DNA from: Streptomyces roseoviridis
GTDB lineage: Bacteria > Actinomycetota > Actinomycetes > Streptomycetales > Streptomycetaceae
Reading direction: 5' to 3'
Assembly (NCBI RefSeq): GCF_039535235.1
Contig: NZ_BAAAWU010000001.1
Coordinates: 4,712,001 to 4,776,000, forward strand
DNA length: 64,000 bases
Positions 56,791-64,000 of the stretch are shown here, piece by piece. The first letter of the stretch is position 1, and each line of letters starts with the position of its first letter. The translations under genes were made by a program, and so were the position numbers. The notes beneath the pieces are model-generated. The model had not been told where the DNA came from. It did no database searches and saw only the letters and a program-made list of their open reading frames with translations.

Positions 56791-58056
56791 TCACGCCTTG
56801 GTGAGGTCCTCGACCTCCTCCTCGGGCTCGCGGCCCGGGGTGGGGAGGTTGAACTTGGTGATCGCGAAGCGGAAGACCACGTAGTAGATCGCGGCGAAGA
56901 CCAGACCGATGGGGATGATCATCCAGGGCTTGGTGGCGAGACCCCAGTTGAGGAAGTAGTCGATCGCGCCGGCGGAGAAGCTGAAGCCGTGGTGCACGCC
57001 CAGCGCCCAGGTGACGGCCATGGAGATGGCGGTCAGGAGCGCGTGGATCACGTAGAGGACCGGCGCGATGAACATGAACGCGAACTCGATCGGCTCGGTG
57101 ATGCCGGTGACGAAGGAGGTCAGCGCGAGGGACATCATCATGCCGCCGACGGCCTTGCGGCGCTCGGGGCGGGCGCAGTGCGTGATGGCGAGCGCGGCGG
57201 CCGGAAGGGCGAACATCATGATCGGGAAGAAGCCCGACATGAACTGACCGGCGGTGGGGTCGCCGTGGAAGAAGCGGGGCAGGTCACCGTGCCACATGGC
57301 GCCGGCGGAGTCCTTGAAGGAGCCGATCTCCTGCCAGGCGACGGTGTTCACGAACTGGTGCATGCCGATGGGCAGCAGACCGCGGTTGACCACGCCGAAG
57401 ATGCCCGCGCCGACGGCGCCGAGGCCGGTCATCCACTCGCCGAAGTCGGCGATGACGTTGCCGATGGGCTCCCAGACCAGACCGAAGAAGACGCCCATGA
57501 TCGTGCCGACGAAGGCCATGATGATCGGGACGAGTCGGCGGCCGTTGAAGAAGCCGAGCCAGTCGACCAGCTTCGTGCGGTGGTAGCGCTGCCATATGAC
57601 CGCGGCCAGCAGGCCCATGACGATGCCGCCGAGTACCTTGGGGTCGTTGTACGTCGCGGCGACGTCGACGCCCTTGTTGGCGGTGGTGTTGACGACGGCG
57701 TCGGTTACGGGGAACGCGGTCAGCACGTTCTTGTAGACGAGGAAGCCGACGAGCGCGGCGAGGGCCGTGGATCCGTCGGCCTTCTTGGCGAAGCCGATGG
57801 CGATGCCGACGCAGAACAGCAGGGGCAGGTTCGCGAAGACCGCGTCACCGGCGGTGGCGAAGACCTTCGCCACCTGGTCCCAGCCGAGACCGTCCTTGCC
57901 GAACACGTCGTCCTGGCCGAGACGGAGCAAGATACCCGCGGCCGGCAGTACGGCGATCGGCAGCTGCAGGCTGCGACCGACCTTCTGCAGGCCCTGGAAC
58001 AGGCCGGATCCGCGCTTCTTCGCGGGAGCGGCGGCCTGGGCGGTGGCCGTACTCAT
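56791..58056 (-). CDS. nagE2: GlcNAc-specific PTS permease, EIIC component (NagE2)
   Basis: 421 residues from the ATG at 58056 with GGAGGA 6 bp upstream. EIIC of the glucose/GlcNAc family: FQGLQKVGRSLQLPIAVLPAAGILLRLGQ, FCVGIAIGFAKKADGSTALAALVGFLVY, NGRRLVPIIMAFVGTIMGVFFGLVWEPIG, and the substrate loop GITEPIEFAFMFIAPVLYVIHALL. It lacks EIIA and EIIB; the EIIB is the separate nagF product and EIIA (Crr) lies elsewhere. It carries GlcNAc across the membrane with phosphorylation. Three dre-like sites upstream place it under DasR, which is released by glucosamine-6-phosphate. Confidence 0.95.
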   Translation of the reverse strand: MSTATAQAAAPAKKRGSGLFQGLQKVGRSLQLPIAVLPAAGILLRLGQDDVFGKDGLGWDQVAKVFATAGDAVFANLPLLFCVGIAIGFAKKADGSTALAALVGFLVYKNVLTAFPVTDAVVNTTANKGVDVAATYNDPKVLGGIVMGLLAAVIWQRYHRTKLVDWLGFFNGRRLVPIIMAFVGTIMGVFFGLVWEPIGNVIADFGEWMTGLGAVGAGIFGVVNRGLLPIGMHQFVNTVAWQEIGSFKDSAGAMWHGDLPRFFHGDPTAGQFMSGFFPIMMFALPAAALAITHCARPERRKAVGGMMMSLALTSFVTGITEPIEFAFMFIAPVLYVIHALLTAISMAVTWALGVHHGFSFSAGAIDYFLNWGLATKPWMIIPIGLVFAAIYYVVFRFAITKFNLPTPGREPEEEVEDLTKA

Positions 58057-58128
58057 CAACTTCCTCCAGTAGGCAAGGCGCCGCCAGAGGACAGGGAAAA
58101 GGGGGTGACGGCGGCGTCTCGGGAACGC

Positions 58129-58175
58129 GGTGGTCTGGACCGCGTGGTCTACACCAATAACTGGTGTAGACCTGT
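58129..58175. promoter_or_regulatory. Triple DasR-site array upstream of nagE2
   Basis: Three sites resembling A(C/G)TGGTCTAGACCA(C/G)T lie side by side: GGTGGTCTGGACCGCG (58129-58144), CGTGGTCTACACCAAT (58143-58158) and ACTGGTGTAGACCTGT (58160-58175). They begin 72 bp before the nagE2 start. Two such sites are what I recall for S. coelicolor nagE2; the first one here is weaker. Confidence 0.7.
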
Positions 58176-58248
58176 TGTAGCACGTGGGACTTAGATAAGG
58201 AACCTGTGAATTCTGTGCACTGAGCCATAACCGGACGGCGGACGGCGA

Positions 58249-58279
58249 AGGGCCCCCGGACCGGAGGTCCGAGGGCCCT
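58249..58279 (-). terminator. Terminator after nagE1
   Basis: A 14-bp stem with one mismatch (58249-58262 with 58266-58279) and loop GGA, downstream of nagE1 on the minus strand and upstream of the nagE2 DasR sites, keeps the two PTS genes as separate transcripts. Confidence 0.7.
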
Positions 58280-58325
58280 GGTGGCCGCGGGTTCAGGCCG
58301 CGGCTTCACCCCACGGCACGCACGC

Positions 58326-59627
58326 TCACGCCTTGGTCGTGTCGCGGTCGATCTCCTCCTCCACCTCCTCGGGCTCACGGCCCGGCGTGGGGAGGTCGAA
58401 CCGGGTGATCGCGAAGCGGAAGATCACGTAGTAGAGGACCGCGAAACCCAGACCGATCGGGATGATCAACCACGGCTTGGTCGCCAGGTTCCAGTTGATC
58501 AGGTAGTCGATCAGACCCGCCGAGAAGCTGAAGCCGTCCTTGACCCCGAGCGCCCACGTCACCGCCATCGACACACCCGTCAGCACCGCGTGGATCGCGT
58601 AGAGCACCGGCGCGATGAAGAGGAACGAGTACTCGATCGGCTCCGTGATGCCGGTGACGAACGAGGTCAGCGCCACCGACAGCATCATGCCGCCCACCCG
58701 CTTGCGGTGCTGCGGCCGGGCGCAGTGCGTGATCGCCAGCGCCGCCGCCGGCAGCGCGAACATCATGATCGGGAAGAAGCCCGTGGTGAACTGACCGGCC
58801 TCCGGGTCACCCGCCAGGAACATGCTGATGTCACCGTGGACCGTGGACCCGTCCGGCTTCGTGTACGAACCGAACTGGAACCAGATCGGCACGTTCAGGA
58901 ACTGGTGCAGACCGATCACCAGCAGCGCCCGGTTCGCCACGCCGAAGATGCCCGAACCCCACGCCCCGAGCCCCACCAGCCAGTCGCTGAAGCTCTCCAG
59001 GGCATCACCGATCGGCGGCCAGATCCACAGGCACAGAGCCGCGAAGACGATGCCGACGAAGGCCATGATGATCGGCACGAGCCGGCGGCCGTTGAAGAAA
59101 CCCAGCCAGTCGACCAGCTTCGTCCGGTGGAACCGCTGCCACAGATAGGCCGCCAGCAGACCCATCACGATGCCGCCGAAAACACCCGGATTCTGGTACG
59201 TGTAACCGGCGAACGCGTCGTCCGCGCCCAGGCACCCACCGCCCACGTCCCTCGTCCCGGCCGGGCAGTCCTTCGGGAACTGCCGCAGCACCGTGTAGTA
59301 GACGAGGAAGCCGACCACCGCGGCGAGCGCGGTCGAACCGTCCGCCTTCTTCGCCATGCCGATGGCGACACCGATGCAGAACAGCAACGGCAGACCCAGG
59401 CTGCCGTCCAGCAGCGCGCCGCCCGCACCCGACATGACCTTGGCGACGTTGTCCCAGCCCAGGCCGTCAGAACCGAAGACGTCCGGCTGCCCGAGCCGGT
59501 TGATGATGCCCGCGGCCGGCAGGACGGCGATCGGCAGCTGAAGACTGCGCCCCATCTTCTGCAGCCCCTGGAAGAAACCGCCCCACATCGACTTCTTCGG
59601 TGGGGCGGCGGCACGTGCGCTGCTCAT
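58326..59627 (-). CDS. nagE1: PTS permease EIIC, NagE2 paralogue (NagE1)
   Basis: 433 residues from the ATG at 59627 with AGGGAGG upstream. It is about 65% identical by eye to NagE2, with the same blocks: FQGLQKMGRSLQLPIAVLPAAGIINRLGQ, KKADGSTALAAVVGFLVY, NGRRLVPIIMAFVGI and GITEPIEYSFLFIAPVLYAIHAVL. A Cys-containing loop (FPKDCPAGTRDVGGGCLGADDAFAGYTYQNP) is not in NagE2. In S. coelicolor the paralogue is not needed for GlcNAc uptake, so its sugar may differ. It is divergent from nagF, with a near-perfect dre between them. Confidence 0.92.
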   Translation of the reverse strand: MSSARAAAPPKKSMWGGFFQGLQKMGRSLQLPIAVLPAAGIINRLGQPDVFGSDGLGWDNVAKVMSGAGGALLDGSLGLPLLFCIGVAIGMAKKADGSTALAAVVGFLVYYTVLRQFPKDCPAGTRDVGGGCLGADDAFAGYTYQNPGVFGGIVMGLLAAYLWQRFHRTKLVDWLGFFNGRRLVPIIMAFVGIVFAALCLWIWPPIGDALESFSDWLVGLGAWGSGIFGVANRALLVIGLHQFLNVPIWFQFGSYTKPDGSTVHGDISMFLAGDPEAGQFTTGFFPIMMFALPAAALAITHCARPQHRKRVGGMMLSVALTSFVTGITEPIEYSFLFIAPVLYAIHAVLTGVSMAVTWALGVKDGFSFSAGLIDYLINWNLATKPWLIIPIGLGFAVLYYVIFRFAITRFDLPTPGREPEEVEEEIDRDTTKA

Positions 59628-59681
59628 CGGCGTCCTCCCTGGGGCCTGCGGACGGGTGCTGCGAACGAGGGCAGCCACTGC

Positions 59682-59697
59682 ACTGGTGTAGACCAGT
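59682..59697. promoter_or_regulatory. DasR site between nagE1 and nagF
   Basis: ACTGGTGTAGACCAGT matches the dre consensus at 15 of 16 positions. It is 54 bp from the nagE1 start and 150 bp from nagF, so it may repress both divergent genes. Confidence 0.8.
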
Positions 59698-59847
59698 TGC
59701 GGTAGGCTCACGGAGGCCACCAAGGGCAAGCCGCCGGTGATCGTCATCATTCGACAGAACGGCGGTATGCGCGCGCGAGGTTGGGCCAACCGTGGGTTAC
59801 CGTGACACAACGGACCACCGGTGCGCAGAACGGACAGGGAGACACAC

Positions 59848-60081
59848 ATGGCCAGCAAGGCTGAGAAGATCGTCGCCGGCCTCGGCGGCATCGACAACAT
59901 CGAAGAGGTCGAAGGCTGCATCACCCGCCTCCGCACCGAGGTCGTCGACCCCGCCCTCGTCGACGAGGCCGCCCTCAAGGCCGCCGGCGCCCACGGCGTC
60001 GTCAAGATGGGCACCGCCATCCAGGTCGTCATCGGCACCGACGCCGACCCCATCGCCGCCGACATCGAAGACATGATGTGA
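59848..60081 (+). CDS. nagF: PTS EIIB component for GlcNAc (NagF)
   Basis: 77 residues from the ATG at 59848 with AGGGAGA upstream. A free-standing EIIB of the glucose family: KAEKIVAGLGGIDNIEEVEGCITRLRTEVVDPALVDEAALKAAGAHGVVKMGTAIQVVIGTDADPIAADIEDMM. Cys24 in EGCITRLR is the phospho-carrier that passes phosphate from EIIA to the sugar bound by NagE2. Divergent from nagE1; followed by its own terminator. Confidence 0.95.
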   Translation: MASKAEKIVAGLGGIDNIEEVEGCITRLRTEVVDPALVDEAALKAAGAHGVVKMGTAIQVVIGTDADPIAADIEDMM

Positions 60082-60100
60082 GCAGCTGACACCAGCCGAC

Positions 60101-60134
60101 GAGGGGCCCGTTCCGGCAGGGGAACGAGCCCCTC
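60101..60134 (+). terminator. Terminator of nagF
   Basis: 14-bp stem with one mismatch (60101-60114 with 60121-60134), 19 bp after the nagF stop, ahead of the rph promoter. Confidence 0.75.
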
Positions 60135-60156
60135 CGTCATGACGGCCCCGACACAC

Positions 60157-60162
60157 TACGCT
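60157..60162 (+). promoter_or_regulatory. -10 hexamer of a leaderless rph transcript
   Basis: TACGCT lies 6 bp before the rph ATG at 60169, with no ribosome site between, the same geometry as for four other genes of the window. Confidence 0.4.
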
Positions 60163-60168
60163 CGACCC

Positions 60169-60900
<732 letters not shown>

Positions 60901-60988
60901 AACGCCACCGCGTCTCTACGCTCACGGGCGCACGGGTCGAACCGTGCGCCCCGTCCACATGTACACAGCTTGGGGGAGGACCCGAAAC

Positions 60989-61375
60989 GTGAAGCGCCGC
61001 CGCACCATAGCCCTCGCCGTCGCCACGGCCGCCGTCGCAGTCACCGGCCTGGTCGGCTGCGGGGCGCTCGACAAGGCGATGGACTGCGTCAAGACCGCCG
61101 ACGCCATCGCCACCTCCGTCGACAAGCTCACCCAGGCCGTCGGTGACGCCTCCAACGACCCCACCAAGATCGAAGAGGCCCTCAACAGCATCGACACCGA
61201 GCTGGGCAACCTCAAGAACACGACGGACAACGCCGACCTGTCCAAGGCCGTCGAGGACCTCAACAAGGGCGTCGACACCGTCCGCCAGGCCGTCAAGAAC
61301 GGCGACACCACCCCCGACATCAAGCCCGTCACGGACGCCGCCGCCGAGATCGGCAAGGTCTGCACCCCCGGCTGA
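60989..61375 (+). CDS. Small lipoprotein with helical repeats
   Basis: 128 residues from a GTG with GGGGGAGGA 9 bp upstream. The signal KRRRTIALAVATAAVAVTGLVGC ends in the lipobox LVGC (Cys 23). The mature part is a helical bundle of small residues: DKAMDCVKTADAIATSVDKLTQAVGDASNDPTKIEEALNSIDTELGNLKNTTDNADLSKAVEDLNKGVDTVRQAV, probably coiled. Two further Cys (C30 and near the C-terminus) could pair. Function unknown; lies between rph and rdgB on the same strand. Confidence 0.82.
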   Translation: MKRRRTIALAVATAAVAVTGLVGCGALDKAMDCVKTADAIATSVDKLTQAVGDASNDPTKIEEALNSIDTELGNLKNTTDNADLSKAVEDLNKGVDTVRQAVKNGDTTPDIKPVTDAAAEIGKVCTPG

Positions 61376-61415
61376 CCCGCGGCCGGCCGCCCGGCGAGGA
61401 CCGGATAATCAGGGC

Positions 61416-62018
61416 ATGACCCGTCTGATCCTCGCCACCCGCAACGCGGGCAAGATCACCGAACTCCGCGCGATCCTCGCCGACGCAGGCCTCGACCACG
61501 AGCTCGTCGGCGCGGACGCGTACCCCGACATCCCCGACGTCAAGGAAACCGGCGTCACCTTCGCCGAGAACGCCCTCCTCAAGGCCCACGCCCTCGCCCG
61601 CGCCACCGGCCTGCCCGCCGTCGCCGACGACTCCGGCCTCTGCGTCGACGTCCTCGGCGGCGCCCCCGGCATCTTCTCCGCCCGCTGGGCCGGCCGCCAC
61701 GGCGACGACAAGGCCAACCTCGACCTCCTCCTGGCCCAACTTGCCGACATCGCCGCCCCCCACCGCGCGGCCCACTTCGCCTGCGCGGCCGCCCTGGCGT
61801 TGCCGGACGGCACCGAGCGCGTGGTGGAAGGCCGCATGCCGGGCGTCCTCCGCCACGAGCCCGTCGGCACCAACGGCTTCGGCTACGACCCGATCCTCCA
61901 GCCGGAGGGCCACGAGGTGACCTGCGCCGAACTGACGCCGGACCAGAAGAACGCGATCAGCCACCGGGGGAAGGCGTTCCGGGCACTGGTGCCGGTGGTG
62001 AAGGAACTGCTGGGCTGA
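61416..62018 (+). CDS. rdgB: XTP/dITP pyrophosphatase (RdgB/HAM1)
   Basis: 200 residues. MTRLILATRNAGKITELRAIL is the conserved nucleotide-binding start; TFAENALLKAHALARATGLPAVADDSGLCVDVLGGAPGIFSARWAGRHGDD contains the metal site (DDSG), and GFGYDPILQPEGHEVTCAELTPDQKNAISHRGKAFRAL closes the active site. It hydrolyses inosine/xanthosine triphosphates so that they do not enter DNA or RNA. It follows rph at a distance with the lipoprotein gene between. A strong terminator and tRNA-Leu follow. Confidence 0.96.
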   Translation: MTRLILATRNAGKITELRAILADAGLDHELVGADAYPDIPDVKETGVTFAENALLKAHALARATGLPAVADDSGLCVDVLGGAPGIFSARWAGRHGDDKANLDLLLAQLADIAAPHRAAHFACAAALALPDGTERVVEGRMPGVLRHEPVGTNGFGYDPILQPEGHEVTCAELTPDQKNAISHRGKAFRALVPVVKELLG

Positions 62019-62029
62019 GGGGCGCGCAG

Positions 62030-62069
62030 GAACGGCCTGCGCATCGATTCTTCGATTCGCAGGCCGTTC
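62030..62069 (+). terminator. Terminator of rdgB
   Basis: 17-bp stem with one mismatch (62030-62046 with 62053-62069), beginning 12 bp after the rdgB stop. It also separates rdgB from the tRNA on the other strand. Confidence 0.82.
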
Positions 62070-62073
62070 TCGG

Positions 62074-62157
62074 TGCGGCGGAAGGGATTCGAACCCTCAA
62101 GCCCGGTCAAGGGCCACAGATCCTAAGTCTGCTGCGTCGCCATTGCGCCACCGCCGC
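62074..62157 (-). tRNA. tRNA-Leu (TAG)
   Basis: 84 nt on the minus strand. Acceptor GCGGCGG/CCGCCGC, anticodon stem GCAGA/TCTGT around CTTAGGA (anticodon TAG), long variable arm (GGCCCTTGACCGGGCTT), T arm GAGGG-TTCGAAT-CCCTT, discriminator A: a class II tRNA reading CUA/CUG-type leucine codons. Its 5' 35 nt overlap the end of the HNH gene on the same strand. Confidence 0.93.
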
Positions 62158-63175
62158 TCTCGCCTGTCATCGTACCGGGGCCCGCCTGCCGGCTTGCCCC
62201 TCCCCGGCACCAGGTATCGGTGGCTGCATGGCAGTTGGGGCAGAGGTAACGAAGGTTCTCCCGACGGTTGTCGAGCCAGTCTCCGTTGATGTGATCGATG
62301 TGCAGGGTGATGTGTCGCCCCCGCCATGCGCCCTCGTTCCCGCACTCGACGCAGCGATAGGGGACGCCTACCTCGGCAAGGGCGCGGTGCAGCCGGTCGC
62401 GGTTCTCCCGCGTCGACCCCTCGGGGCGTATACGGAAGACCGCGCCGGCGATGCTCCTGGGGGCGACGGCTCGAACCGAGCCCCACGTCCGCCGCTTGAA
62501 GTGAGAGGTGTCGAGGCCGAGTCTGGCCACCCACCGCCTGACCCGCCGATGGTTCTGGTCGCTCAGTGGGAGCCCGAGGGCTCGCATCACGTCGGCGAAG
62601 CTGGTGGCGCCGGCCACCGCCGCCCGTAGCCTGTCGTCGGGCACGTCGGCCCGCCTGTAGGTGAAGTGGGCGATGTTGACTCCCCGCTCGTGAAGCATGT
62701 GCCGCAGTGCGGCACGGGTCCGGCTGTCCTCGGCGACACCCAACAAGCGGGCCATCTCCCTGACGCTGTGCGCGGACGCCGCCGCCGTTCGTAGCTCGTC
62801 CGTGGTGAACGGCAGGTCCGTCGTGGAACGGTTCAGGCCGGGAAAGTGACTGACGTCGATTCGGGCCGCCTCGATTCGGCGCCGGATGTGCGAGAGTGTC
62901 CCGGTCGCCGGCGGCACGCCGAGCTTCTGCACGACCTCGCGCAGCGTCGTCGAGGTGGCGACCGCTTCGGCAATGGCGCTGTCCGTGTACTTGCGCCAGG
63001 GGCTGCGCTGTTTGAAGTGACTGGTGTCGATGCCGTACTCGGCGACCTTCGACTGCAGCGTCCGGCGTCGCCCGCCGCTCTCGGCAACACCGAGTCGGCG
63101 CATCAGATCAGCCCAGCCCCTCGACTCCGCCACGGCACTGCTCAGGCGTTCCTTCGTGTACGCGCTCGTCCCCAT
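62123..63175 (-). CDS. HNH endonuclease with four repeated helix-turn-helix-like modules
   Basis: 350 residues from the ATG at 63175. Four modules of about 47 residues (7-54, 65-111, 125-171, 180-226) share the pattern LxxAVAxSxSxxEVMRxLGVxxxxxxxRxLRRxIxxxGIDTSHF, which looks like a helix-turn-helix followed by a capping strand. The nuclease is at 270-325: YRCVECGNEGAWRGRHITLHIDHINGDWLDNRRENLRYLCPNCHAATDTW, with Cys275/278 and Cys312/315 for structural zinc and HIDH for the HNH metal. This is homing-endonuclease-like architecture. The last 12 codons lie inside tRNA-Leu and the TAG stop is the tRNA anticodon. The gene is lower in GC than its neighbours' third positions suggest. Function unknown; mobile origin likely. 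Confidence 0.85.
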   Translation of the reverse strand: MGTSAYTKERLSSAVAESRGWADLMRRLGVAESGGRRRTLQSKVAEYGIDTSHFKQRSPWRKYTDSAIAEAVATSTTLREVVQKLGVPPATGTLSHIRRRIEAARIDVSHFPGLNRSTTDLPFTTDELRTAAASAHSVREMARLLGVAEDSRTRAALRHMLHERGVNIAHFTYRRADVPDDRLRAAVAGATSFADVMRALGLPLSDQNHRRVRRWVARLGLDTSHFKRRTWGSVRAVAPRSIAGAVFRIRPEGSTRENRDRLHRALAEVGVPYRCVECGNEGAWRGRHITLHIDHINGDWLDNRRENLRYLCPNCHAATDTWCRGGASRQAGPGTMTGESGGGAMATQQT

Positions 63176-63292
63176 CGAGCCCCCTCCGTGCTCGGCCACC
63201 CGTTCGTGGCCTCGCACGGACTAACGAGCCGGCCGTCGGACGGTCACGTCATATCGCGTACCCCTATCGCGTGCCCTCTCCCGTGAGCGGTG

Positions 63293-64000
63293 TCAGAACC
63301 TCGGCTCCGGCGCGCCCGCCATCACCATCTCCGCCGCCTCCTCGTGCGTCTCGACCGCCGGGGGCGAGCCCTCCAGGGGGCGCTGGGCGGTCTCCTTCAT
63401 GCAGGCGACGGCGATGACGCCGACCAGGGCGGCGCCCATGGCGTAGTAGGCGGGCATCAGGCTGCTGCCGGTGGCGCCGATGAGGGCGGTGATGACGAGG
63501 GGGGTGGTGCCGCCGAAGAGGGAGGTGGAGACGTTGTAGCCGACGGACAGGGAGCCGTAGCGCAGGGACGTCGGGAAGAGGGCCGGGAGGGCGGCCGACA
63601 TGGTGCCGAGCATGCAGAGCAGGGAGAGGCCGAGCATCAGCATGCCGGCGGTGATCGCCACCACCCCGCCCTGGCCGATGAGCAGGAAGGCGGGCAGGGA
63701 CAGGAAGAGGAAGCCGAGCATGCCCGTCATGAGGACCGGCTTGCGGCCGAAGCGGTCGTTGAGCCGGCCGACCTGGGTGATCAGGAGCATCATCAGGACC
63801 ATCACGACCAGCAGTACCAGCAGGCCGTGGGTCTCGCTGTAGCCGAGTTCGTCGGAGAGGTACGTCGGCATGTAGGACAGGAGCATGTAGTCGGTGATGT
63901 TGTACGCGCCGACCAGGGCGACGCACAGGACGAGGGCCCGCCACTGTTCCCGGAAGATCCGGCCGAGGTCGCCCTTGGTGGTCGTCTCCACGGTGTCCGC
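63293..64000 (-). CDS. MFS transporter, ProP/metabolite-proton-symporter type, 3' part
   Basis: Open to the window edge, giving the last 235 residues. Helices 7-12 are visible: WRALVLCVALVGAYNITDYMLLSYMPTYLSDELGYSETHGLL, LNDRFGRKPVLMTGMLGFLFLSLPAFLLI (motif A repeat in the second half, typical of ProP/ShiA-like symporters), and MSAALPALFPTSLRYGSLSVGYNVSTSLFGGTTPLVITALIGATGSSLMPAYYAMGAAL. Members carry proline, betaine, shikimate or alpha-ketoglutarate with protons. The loop VETTTKGDLGRIFREQ before helix 7 is well conserved in actinobacterial homologues. Substrate cannot be fixed from this half. Confidence 0.88.
   Translation of the reverse strand, partial: ADTVETTTKGDLGRIFREQWRALVLCVALVGAYNITDYMLLSYMPTYLSDELGYSETHGLLVLLVVMVLMMLLITQVGRLNDRFGRKPVLMTGMLGFLFLSLPAFLLIGQGGVVAITAGMLMLGLSLLCMLGTMSAALPALFPTSLRYGSLSVGYNVSTSLFGGTTPLVITALIGATGSSLMPAYYAMGAALVGVIAVACMKETAQRPLEGSPPAVETHEEAAEMVMAGAPEPRF

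Overview
The window is about 73% GC, has strong third-position G/C bias, uses many GTG starts and 4-bp ATGA/GTGA gene overlaps, and carries actinobacterial hallmarks (SsgA-like sporulation protein, DasR sites, CysO/CysM pathway, HU of 93 aa). It is chromosomal DNA of a Streptomyces species. From memory the gene order follows the S. coelicolor core chromosome from about nnaR/SCO2958 down to the nagF-rph-rdgB block around SCO2902-2907; no database was searched.

Layout. 1-2.1 kb: end of a NarK-type nitrate/nitrite transporter and NnaR, its HemD-like regulator. 2.1-3.7 kb: a GNAT acetyltransferase and a frameshifted MmyB-type regulator. 4.1-11.6 kb: core genes (HelD/HelR-like RNA polymerase ATPase, a probable SigR-driven small RNA, ACT-malic enzyme, HU, MurA, YqgE family, DUF3039). 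11.7-16.8 kb: a sugar ABC importer and a GH20 hexosaminidase under a DasR site. 17-21.7 kb: a three-gene molybdenum hydroxylase. 21.8-30.9 kb: a more variable stretch with a truncated small gene beside tRNA-Cys, an MFS pump, a Doc-type toxin-antitoxin pair, an SF2 helicase, IclR and DUF5937 regulators, a TAT-exported hydrolase and a secreted Lon-like protease. 30.9-34 kb: an ArsR-small protein-MFS operon behind a 53-bp palindrome, a betaine-permease remnant and an AsnC regulator divergent from HPPD. 35-45 kb: TPR protein, FAD oxidase, SsgG, two RDD proteins and an M6 protease. 45-48.4 kb: NAD salvage (pncA, pncB), ClpS and DUF2017. 48.7-55.3 kb: amino acid permease, then the Mec-CysO-CysM cysteine system, interrupted by a cobalamin-riboswitch-controlled BtuFCD importer. 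55.3-64 kb: membrane-anchored PemK-like protein, MBL hydrolase, the GlcNAc PTS (nagE2, nagE1, nagF) with several DasR sites, RNase PH, RdgB, tRNA-Leu, an HNH endonuclease whose frame runs into that tRNA, and the 3' part of an MFS gene.

Genes that act together. DasR would coordinate the ABC/GH20 operon (import and trimming of chito-oligomers) with the GlcNAc PTS 42 kb away. NnaR and NarK belong to nitrate assimilation. PncA and PncB are successive steps of NAD salvage and share a palindromic operator. Mec (JAMM protease), CysO (sulfur carrier ending Gly-Gly-Met-Val) and CysM make cysteine, and a Cys-containing leader peptide precedes cysO.

Strongest unusual observations: the SigR promoter/sRNA unit at 6600-6770; the HNH gene with four repeated DNA-binding-like modules whose stop codon is the anticodon of tRNA-Leu; the B12 riboswitch-importer cassette splitting mec from cysO-cysM; the 53-bp palindrome at 33335-33387; the loss of the catalytic Glu in the molybdenum hydroxylase; and several in-frame minisatellites inside coding regions.
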